Shown here: piece after piece, positions 61,001 through 64,000 of the stretch
Layout of the letters: every line of letters begins with the position of its first letter
How positions within the stretch are numbered: position 1 is the stretch's first letter
NCBI GenBank assembly: GCA_021292105.1
Contig: CM037869.1
Span: forward strand, 32,710,835-32,774,834
Reading direction: 5' to 3'
DNA length: 64,000 bases
Origin: Anadara kagoshimensis
Lineage: Eukaryota; Mollusca; Bivalvia; Arcoida; Arcidae
Translations under genes and position numbers: made by a program
Notes under the pieces: generated by a model
Told to the model about the DNA's origin: nothing
The model's input: the letters and a program-made list of their open reading frames with translations, nothing else
Database searches by the model: none

Positions 61001-64000
61001 ACCACGAGTCCTCTACGGTTGTTGTACTGGACGAAATTTCTGATAAAGATAATGTAAGCTATTTTTAAAATGTTTTTGTTGCTTTTCGTGTGATCAAAAT
61101 AAATCATTTTAAATAAAAATAAATAACCCTTAAGATATTAATTTCTTTGATTTATATATATTTGACACATACGTTTTCATCTAAAGTTTCTTGTTGATAC
61201 TAGTCGATATGCATTCAGCTCCATGTATCATTCGACTTATTTTTTCAACAGCACGATAAAGTTTCCTTTTGTAGTAAACAATTTCAAAAAAGGCGGATCA
61301 AAATATTTTTATAGGTATGATGTATTTCTACCCCATGTTATATGTGACGTTAAACTATTAATACATCATAATTAAATAATTATATCGTAAGTTGTTGCGT
61401 GTTATCATGTGCATGATAATATCACTTTTGCATTACTGTTTTATTTATTGTATTATAATTCAGAATGGGATTTTGTCTATAGAAATATTAAAACAAATGT
61501 ATGAAAAATTAAAATTTTAATGATGTTTAAATTCGATTTTCTTGCAATAACTATGATGTAAAACATGTCTATGACGTGTAATTTTATAAACAAATGGGTT
61601 ATCATTATATCTGTATGTCACTTTGTGAAGTGGCAATACAAAGTTTCAACTTTACTCTTTTAGGTATTACATTGGTATCCTGATAATGAAACGGAGATGA
61701 CGGTAGATTCATTTCAAATAAAGAAGGTGTCTGGTCCTCACATTAATGGCAGAGTGAGAGAGATAGAGTTCAGTGTGACACATCACGTATGTTAGTTAAC
61801 AGTACTATTTAGTAAATACCGATACGGTTATCATAGAAATTGCCATTTATTAATGTTAATGGTAGTATAAGACATCAAATGATAGAGTCCCATGTGACGC
61901 TTCAAGTACCCAAAATTCATCGGCTTTTCAAAACTGTTGATGCATTTACAATAAAGGTGATAACTCCTTGTCGTAAGGGCTAAGAATAAGAGAACAAAGT
62001 TCACTGCAATATGTCATGTATGAGTATCATTGTTTTGAAAAAAATGTTGCTCTGTACAATTCCAGTCAAAATGTTTTAAAATTACTTTAAAAGACATACA
62101 CTATATTACAAAAATTGATAATAAACTTGACGTTCCTTACCTTTTATGGGTAGTAAGTGTTGATATAATGAAAACTGTTATCTGTTTCTGTTATTCAAAA
62201 TAAATAGGATAAGAGATTGGATGGTTTGGTTCCACCATAAGCACTGTCACTTTCACAACAGCATTAATATCATTTTATCCAATGCTCGTATGGTCTTGAT
62301 AGTTTTTAATCAGTGGACCCTACATTTTTTCTAATAGTGATCATTTGGATCGTCATTAAATTAATTATATTAGTTCATTTTGATATGTTTTATCTTATTC
62401 ATTAGTTGTCATTAATGTTTTGGTGATTGATTTATTGGTATTCCCACATTTTGGTCAGTACACTACTGATTAATGATTTATTCTGAAACGTCAGTCTGAT
62501 GATGATATATCTTGTCGAATTACTATTAAATAGGATGATGAAAAATCCGTACGGATGCTGATGATTAGACCGTGGCCGACAGAAAGATGTGTGCCACCAG
62601 ATAAAAATGATCTTGTGAAGTTGATTGAGATGACATTAGAAAGACAAACAACCGACTCTGGTCCTGTAACTATAGTTTGTTCGTACGTATACAATTACAA
62701 AATATACGTTAAGTAATAATCACAAACACGGGGTTGGTATTTCAGCTGGTGGACTTAAATCCTCGAGCATTTAGTTAATCCAGGAGTGACTATGTCTTGT
62801 CACATCAACATTGTCACTCAAAAAATTCCTGACAAATTCAAAGAATTGCTTTAGATGATTTCGTATAAGAAATTTGTTCGTCTATTTTTATTATTTCAAC
62901 ATCTTACAAATATTTCGATTTCCATCAATTTGAAAGAAAACTTTTGAAAAGAGATAATTATATTCTGAAACGGCCGTCTAGTGCTACAAAATTATTACAG
63001 GTTTATAAGAATTGACATTTTACGTGCCATAAAGCTTGTAACACCTAACAACATTACCTTTACATACGAACCTTTAAAATTAATAATAAAATGACAATAA
63101 AAGTTAAATACCCTGCGCAATACTCCAGACAACAGTGTATTTACTTAAGTGCCCATCGGATTTAGGAAGTTGTAGAAACAGCGATCTTAAGAAATGGGTT
63201 GTCTTTTTTGTTTTGACTTGTCTCATTTGATTATTCAATTATTGTATAACCATTACTCCTTCTATTAAAATTGTTCGTTCATTGAGTAAACGGAATATAT
63301 GTGTATTAAAATATTAAGTATCAACTTAATTTGATATACAGTTTGTATGCTAGTATATGAAAAATGAGCATACACATGACGATTTTATTTCGTTTTTTTT
63401 CAGTGACGGTGCCCGTTGTTGTGGTCTATTTTGCACTGTTTGTAATGTCATTTTGAATTTACGAATAGAAGATGAAATAGATATATTTCACACAGTAAGA
63501 CAATTACAGATACGACGACCGCAATTTATTACCGATTACGTAAGTCAAAGATATTCACATTCAAATTACAGCTCAGTTGTTATTCGTTTGGTACCATATT
63601 CCTTTCATTCTCGTGTACGTTTAAGGTTCATGTAGCTAGACAGAAGTTGTTTATCCTTTATCATCCGGTCTCACTTCCCTGGTCAAAGTTCACGTGTTTA
63701 ACTTAATTTGCAGTTTCAAAGTTTTAACTGCTTTTTCATTGTGATTTAGACATAGATTATAATGCCTGTTCTTAATGTGACCTTATTTTATCGATTTAAA
63801 TACCTTAGTCAGAAACAGGGACATCTATTGGTTAGCAGTTTTAACAGAAGTGAGGAGTACATGTGAAACAGATGAATATGTCAGTAATTTCAGACGAAAC
63901 AATTATGTTGCCGTTTTGGAGAATTTTTGCATACGGGGTCCTTATGATTCGCAGCTACAGCTGTACCGCCATAACATTCACAGGTTTATGTTTCTATTTA
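34001..64000 (+). CDS. Gene B: FTP lectin-EGF receptor-type protein tyrosine phosphatase (25 coding exons seen, 3' incomplete)
   Basis: Predicted type I receptor tyrosine phosphatase; 1131 residues are visible, reading from ATG 34011 through 63539, where the frame is still open, so the gene leaves the window. Order: signal peptide (1-25), FTP lectin-type domain (26-168), EGF-like repeats (169-476), membrane span (about 491-513), basic RRRR and YENQ (515-529), a tyrosine-rich juxtamembrane exon (543-606), PTP D1 (about 607-890) and D2 (about 910 onward). D1 keeps NKIKNR (624-629), WPDHGTP (764-770), HCAAGIGRTG (796-805, nucleophile Cys797, Arg803) and the Q-loop QTLEQY, so it should be an active phosphatase hydrolysing phosphotyrosine on the cytosolic face. 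D2 has WPT and CSDGARCC, so it is expected to be inactive or regulatory. The ectodomain matches gene A exon by exon. The name of the ligand cannot be given. Confidence 0.85.
35560..35795 (-). mobile_element. Crypton-like (KIAA1958-type) tyrosine recombinase fragment
   Basis: The minus strand encodes LVADFIVNVRTKDSTEYEP, TTLRGMVDSIKRYLT and later HSRILEIKTKGFTLPREG, which resemble the core of Crypton-derived proteins (RKKDGTEYEP, SLRGxxxSxxRYL, HSREVLxxKQKxLKxxGKGN). An in-frame stop precedes it and the recombinase C-terminal part is absent. The family call comes from memory of the motif. Confidence 0.5.
36290..38150 (-). mobile_element. Fragment of a non-LTR retrotransposon (LINE) reverse transcriptase, degraded
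   Basis: Read on the minus strand from high to low coordinate: FGDSLIKWFHTFYNSANS, then GDPLSPYLSILAVEVLSAAI (RT motif around 37,880), then QYADVTVWILDDD at about 37,760 (the catalytic YADD box, here YADV), KTKAVWVGMK, later IKRDILVLNYDEGGLKVPH, and a C-terminal zinc-knuckle-like CTICRKVKETVHLFIDC near 36,500. Several frameshifts and stops break it. It lies antisense in gene B intron 1 and has no complete 5' end. Confidence 0.8.
38513..38716 (+). CDS. Gene B exon 2: FTP lectin-type domain, first half
   Basis: Residues 26-93, 204 nt, phase 1 to 1, acceptor TTCTTACAG. It encodes VNLAFNKNTRQSSQL, SSKAVDGVKGDCYWSGFSHT, EWWQVDLGEVFEIKRIQIYYR. The His of FSHT is retained, but the position of the R-x-D pair reads RRK. 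The exon is paralogous to 8849-9052. Confidence 0.83.
39960..40880. other. Unclassified GC-richer insertion-like segment in gene B intron 2
   Basis: Between CACGTGAC/CACGTGATTT motifs at about 39975 and 40005 and two hairpins at 40760-40860, base composition rises. A broken plus-strand frame reads DFIDSVNNRINNLESKLE (coiled-coil-like) before a Pro/Ser-rich run. CTGTTACT...AGTAACAG and AGGGCA...TGCCCT are perfect stems near its right end. It may be a decayed retroelement; no RT was seen. Confidence 0.35.
40927..42178. mobile_element. Non-autonomous hAT-like DNA transposon with intact 8-bp target duplication
   Basis: The element starts CAGACATGGGG and ends CCACATGCCTG, imperfect terminal inverted repeats. 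It is flanked on both sides by AATAGCTG (40919-40926 and 42179-42186), the 8-bp target duplication typical of hAT elements. The subterminal regions (about 40940-41080 and 42010-42170) are packed with TAATGCATTACATTACAATT variants in both orientations. The interior holds no transposase. It sits in gene B intron 2, 82 bp before the FTP exon 3, and has no counterpart in gene A. Confidence 0.85.
42260..42484 (+). CDS. Gene B exon 3: FTP lectin-type domain, second half
   Basis: Residues 94-168, 225 nt, phase 1 to 1. It encodes FLNRLDGYAINITQLLNP, TWQCYKD, LGRYVKFSRE and INLCELEVYG. It begins 82 bp after the right end of a hAT-like insertion, which has not damaged the acceptor (TATTAACAG). The exon is paralogous to 10138-10362. 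Confidence 0.83.
43705..43842 (+). CDS. Gene B exon 4: complete EGF-like exon
   Basis: Residues 169-214, 138 nt, phase 1 to 1. It encodes GCPQGRYGNENCNSEC and ends GQCNCSSGWSGVKCDHIR: a full module, unlike the shortened gene A exon 11970-12071. The donor is GTAAGTAA. Confidence 0.8.
44403..44584. mobile_element. Short MITE, copy 3
   Basis: TACAGTCAAACCTGTCTATA at the left, GGCAGGTTGGACTGTA at the right, with TA edges. It is the best preserved copy: the inverted repeats are about 26 nt long and include AAAGGCCACC. It lies in gene B intron 4. Confidence 0.82.
45193..45522 (+). CDS. Gene B exon 5: double EGF-like exon
   Basis: Residues 215-324, 330 nt, phase 1 to 1. It starts ECNTGSYLQDDRC-like (the first codon is completed from exon 4), contains CKPSFYGTVCNLTC and CEVGFYGNEC, and ends HPYKGNTCTG. 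There is a single copy here, against two tandem copies in gene A (13919-14248, 14444-14773). Confidence 0.8.
45597..46250 (-). mobile_element. Crypton-like element fragment, N-terminal exon
   Basis: An open frame of 100 codons on the minus strand (45914-45612) encodes IEDPDLENIFLDIETDTNQH and FVDVTVEDTDKYIESMK, a segment I associate with the N-terminus of Crypton/KIAA1958-like proteins in marine invertebrates. TTGGCCCAGT occurs at both ends of the region, with two more near copies at 46,170-46,240. It lies in gene B intron 5. Confidence 0.45.
47082..47309 (+). CDS. Gene B exon 6: EGF-like (MEGF-type) exon
   Basis: Residues 325-400, 228 nt, phase 1 to 1. It encodes CVVGYYGDKCTNCSDGC, CTCKESFFGNTCNQSCPENC and ends IGKKCNG. 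It is nearly identical to gene A exon 15785-16012 over the central CTCKESFFGNTCNQSCPENCK core. Confidence 0.81.
47464..47601 (+). CDS. Gene B exon 7: EGF-like exon
   Basis: Residues 401-446, 138 nt, phase 1 to 1. It is preceded by a pure T tract of about 18 nt ending TTGCAG. It encodes ECAVGTYGENCDKECPSNC and ends NMIGNTCDG. It pairs with gene A exon 16387-16524. Confidence 0.8.
48310..48560 (+). repeat. Dispersed repeat family R, copy in gene B intron 7
   Basis: It matches 17255-17520 in order and orientation, beginning GTAGGATTACCCTGGATATA and ending GGACATGAATTGGTATGTTT. It is flanked by aligned intron sequence on both sides, so it is an orthologous insertion. Confidence 0.75.
49112..49201 (+). 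CDS. Gene B exon 8: membrane-proximal cysteine-rich exon
   Basis: Residues 447-476, 90 nt, phase 1 to 1. It encodes ECSDGYYGISCNLTCSKTC and ends RQTGLCA, as in gene A 17785-17874. Confidence 0.8.
50201..50315 (+). CDS. Gene B exon 9: membrane span
   Basis: Residues 477-514, 115 nt, phase 1 to 2. A polar stalk rich in Ser/Thr/Gln (NTRNSESQTQTTG) is followed by a Val/Ile-rich membrane span beginning SIIGGIVAVIVV. The stalk and span share little sequence with gene A, although the exon phases agree. Confidence 0.8.
51245..51310. repeat. Small dispersed repeat GCACTAGACGGCCGTTTCG...AGTAGTGC
   Basis: TTTACAGCACTAGACGGCCG, TTTCGCAATACAATTCCTCA, TCAGTAGTGCTTGGACC. Related copies: about 19,640-19,715, 42,655-42,700, 10,785-10,830 and the complement at 62,968-62,990. 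The ends GCACTA / TAGTGC are inverted, so each could fold as a short hairpin. Confidence 0.55.
52090..52230 (+). repeat. Dispersed repeat family R, partial copy in gene B intron 9
   Basis: GATTTGATGGGTGAAGCTAGC, TTACCCTTCCGGATCA, GGAAATTCACGTGTTTTGCC, AAAGTTTTTATTTTTATT. A second, shorter piece lies at about 50530-50630 (AGAAGTTCACGTGTTTTACC ... GAACATGAATTAGTATGTTT). Confidence 0.5.
52737..52819 (+). CDS. Gene B exon 10: juxtamembrane basic stretch and YENQ
   Basis: Residues 515-542, 83 nt, phase 2 to 1. It begins with the RRRR stop-transfer group and contains RYENQITFSLPKP. The YENQ site (Tyr526) is shared with gene A exon 21681-21754. Confidence 0.77.
53367..53557 (+). CDS. Gene B exon 11: tyrosine-rich juxtamembrane segment
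   Basis: Residues 543-606, 191 nt, phase 1 in and phase 0 out, acceptor CATTCTAG, donor GTACGT. A lysine-rich start (KQKKKS) is followed by NEYCNSPEVYMNLTL and KEFESEYE. Tyr568 (YCNS) and Tyr575 (YMNL) are both pYxN motifs, giving three Grb2-type sites with Tyr526. The final EFESEYEKLPKG join is typical of the run-in to a PTP D1 domain. Confidence 0.75.
54126..54213 (+). CDS. Gene B exon 12: PTP D1, NKxKNR motif
   Basis: Residues 607-635, 88 nt, phase 0 to 1. It encodes KLPKGPKHP and NKIKNRFLTTFP. The pTyr-recognition loop is usually KNRY; here it is KNRF, an aromatic replacement. Confidence 0.85.
54703..54779 (+). CDS. Gene B exon 13: PTP D1, DHSRV and INANYID
   Basis: Residues 636-661, 77 nt, phase 1 to 0. 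It encodes YDHSRVVLKP and KSDYINANYID, two invariant PTP blocks that directly follow the KNR motif in the fold. Confidence 0.87.
55370..55480. mobile_element. Probable second copy of the CTGTAAAC/TTCGCG-type MITE
   Basis: ATTAATTTTTTGCGATATTT, CACGCGAAAGTTAATTACACG and a right edge ATTGAATGGTTTACAATA resemble the element at 16720-16924, but the left end is unclear. It lies in gene B intron 13. Confidence 0.4.
55547..55583 (+). CDS. Gene B exon 14: PTP D1 microexon
   Basis: Residues 662-673, 37 nt, phase 0 to 1. It encodes GAEIRRAYIATQ, the strand before the GP motif of PTP domains. This very small exon is conserved in position among receptor PTP genes. Confidence 0.82.
55960..56240 (+). repeat. 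Dispersed repeat family R, copy in gene B intron 14
   Basis: GATGTCTCCCGAGTCTAGGA, GTTTGACGTCCCATAGTCCC, CGTGGCGGGTGAAGATAGCT, GGAAGTTCACGTGTCAAACC, GGACATGGATTAGTATGTTT. It is followed at 56245-56400 by part of the same family in the opposite orientation (ATTCCTAGATTTGAAAGCTGG, CAAATTAAG), making a loose inverted pair. Confidence 0.7.
56245..56400 (-). repeat. Dispersed repeat family R, inverted partial copy
   Basis: CCATGTTCCAATCACAATTC, GAAAGCTGGCAAATTAAGTA and CTCCGGAAGG are the complement of the family's GAATTGTGATTTGGACATGG, TTAACTTAATTTGCCAGTTT and CCTTCCGGAG. It directly follows a forward copy. Confidence 0.55.
56525..56622 (+). CDS. Gene B exon 15: PTP D1, DFWKMVW block
   Basis: Residues 674-706, 98 nt, phase 1 to 0. 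It encodes GPKTSTLYDFWKMVWQ and KIVMLTNLIENEK, matching the DFWxMxWE and IVMxTxxxExxK blocks. Confidence 0.87.
57022..57150 (+). CDS. Gene B exon 16: PTP D1, KCEQYWP block
   Basis: Residues 707-749, 129 nt, phase 0 to 0. It encodes PKCEQYWPD and EKEYAFFVERTLQLTNKK. The conserved KCxxYWP motif is intact. Confidence 0.86.
57501..57646 (+). CDS. Gene B exon 17: PTP D1, WPD loop and catalytic Cys
   Basis: Residues 750-797 and two bases of 798, 146 nt, phase 0 to 2. It encodes QFHYTMWPDHGTPDP with the general acid Asp766, and ends PPIIHC with nucleophile Cys797. The intron falls inside the P-loop, directly after the catalytic Cys codon. Confidence 0.89.
58240..58375 (+). CDS. Gene B exon 18: PTP D1, P-loop completion
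   Basis: Residues 798-843, 136 nt, phase 2 to 0. It completes HCAAGIGRTGTFIALD; Arg803 is at the +6 position from Cys797. The usual HCSAG Ser is Ala here. It ends MNMIQTL, the start of the Q-loop. Confidence 0.89.
58832..58978 (+). CDS. Gene B exon 19: end of PTP D1
   Basis: Residues 844-892, 147 nt, phase 0 to 0. It encodes EQYVVLHEALLESF, the closing helix of D1, followed by an interdomain linker with NRNKFLEVCSELN. Confidence 0.84.
59460..59559 (+). CDS. Gene B exon 20: D1-D2 linker
   Basis: Residues 893-925, 100 nt, phase 0 to 1. It encodes NLSALRPVYGIESYDSALEK and RRKSRNQNILA, a basic linker resembling the KxKNR region of inactive D2 domains but shortened and altered. Confidence 0.76.
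60113..60186 (+). CDS. Gene B exon 21: PTP D2, FINAVMLP
   Basis: Residues 926-950, 74 nt, phase 1 to 0. It encodes VEKYRPFLMSQHSSRNNFINAVMLP, here named in parts: YRPFL, then NNFINAVMLP. It is equivalent to the YINAxxID block of D1. Confidence 0.77.
60919..61053 (+). CDS. Gene B exon 22: PTP D2, VVDFWCMVFD
   Basis: Residues 951-995, 135 nt, phase 0 to 0. It contains YFVTHYPLENTVVDFWCMV and VVVLDEISD, matching the D2 blocks QxPLxxTVxDFWxMV and IVML. Confidence 0.83.
61664..61786 (+). CDS. Gene B exon 23: PTP D2, central strands
   Basis: Residues 996-1036, 123 nt, phase 0 to 0. It encodes VLHWYPDNETEMTVDSF and REIEFSVTHH. The position of KCxxYWP is reduced to HWYPD. Confidence 0.8.
62534..62682 (+). 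CDS. Gene B exon 24: PTP D2, WPT loop
   Basis: Residues 1037-1085 and two bases of 1086, 149 nt, phase 0 to 2. It encodes RMLMIRPWPTERCVPPDK; the WPD general acid is Thr1052. It ends GPVTIVC with Cys1085 in the catalytic position but Val instead of His before it. Confidence 0.83.
63404..63539 (+). CDS. Gene B exon 25: PTP D2, degenerate P-loop
   Basis: Residues 1086-1131, 136 nt, phase 2 to 0. It completes CSDGARCCGLFCTVCNV; at the Arg(+6) position there is Cys, with Arg at +5. It ends RRPQFITDY, so only a short C-terminal helix and tail remain to be coded beyond the window or in an exon not recognised before 64000. Confidence 0.83.
63625..63790 (+). repeat. Dispersed repeat family R, copy in the last visible gene B intron
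   Basis: GTAGCTAGACAGAAGTTG, TCATCCGGTCTCACTTCCCT, AAGTTCACGTGTTTAACTTA, ATTTGCAGTTTCAAAGTTTT. It fills most of the stretch after exon 25. Confidence 0.6.

Noticed and set aside
63811..63984. A further gene B exon after the repeat at 63625-63790
   Set aside because: No frame after an AG in phase 0 gave the expected D2 C-terminal helix (YCYxxxLxYL type). The last exon is assumed to lie beyond the window.
1..64000. CRISPR array, bacterial operons, phage or plasmid features
   Set aside because: The window is plainly eukaryotic, with introns and animal-type receptor domains. No regularly spaced 25-40 bp repeats with unique spacers were seen.

Overview
The window is eukaryotic genomic DNA: AT-rich, with small exons separated by long introns that use GT-AG splice sites, and many short dispersed repeats and transposon remnants. 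The domain combination (fucolectin-type lectin domain, then EGF-like repeats, one membrane span, then tandem tyrosine phosphatase domains), the tRNA-like SINEs and the MITE types point to a marine or freshwater mollusc, most likely a bivalve. The species cannot be fixed from sequence alone. All exon calls come from reading splice sites, codon phase and protein similarity by eye; no search was run.

Two tandem paralogous genes lie on the plus strand. Gene A (about 6160-22205, 12 coding exons, 689 codons, no frame break) encodes a signal peptide, a fucolectin/tachylectin-4/pentraxin-1 (FTP) type domain, a run of EGF-like repeats, one membrane span and a tail of about 73 residues. The tail holds a YENQ motif (pYxN, Grb2-type) and an ITIM-like VHYETL motif, and no enzyme domain. 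Gene B (about 34001 to beyond 64000, 25 coding exons seen, 1131 codons so far) has nearly the same ectodomain and the same juxtamembrane RRRR...YENQ exon. It continues into a receptor-type protein tyrosine phosphatase with a catalytic-looking D1 (WPD loop, HCAAGIGRTG) and a degenerate D2 (WPT, VCSDGARCCG). Its last exon lies to the right of the window. Exon sizes and phases of the ectodomain match exon for exon between A and B (76, 204, 225, 330, 228, 138 and 90 nt), and several introns and upstream flanks also align, so the locus arose by segmental tandem duplication of roughly 28 kb. Afterwards A gained a second copy of the 330-nt EGF exon, lost the end of its first EGF exon and lacks the phosphatase half, or B or its ancestor acquired it.

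Layout: 1-6160 upstream repeats (SINE copies, a 149-bp near-perfect palindrome, a MITE); 6160-22205 gene A; 22206-34000 intergenic, with a decayed duplicate of gene A's last exon, a broken C2H2 zinc-finger gene, two 164-bp tandem units, a GCGAAATAAC minisatellite and a foldback cluster; 34001-64000 gene B. Gene B's introns hold a LINE fragment, two Crypton-like fragments and a complete non-autonomous hAT-like element with an 8-bp target duplication.

The most interesting idea is a paired-receptor arrangement: neighbouring surface proteins with a shared lectin-EGF ectodomain, one ending in a phosphatase and the other in a short tyrosine-motif tail. This is inferred from layout and motifs and has not been shown functionally.
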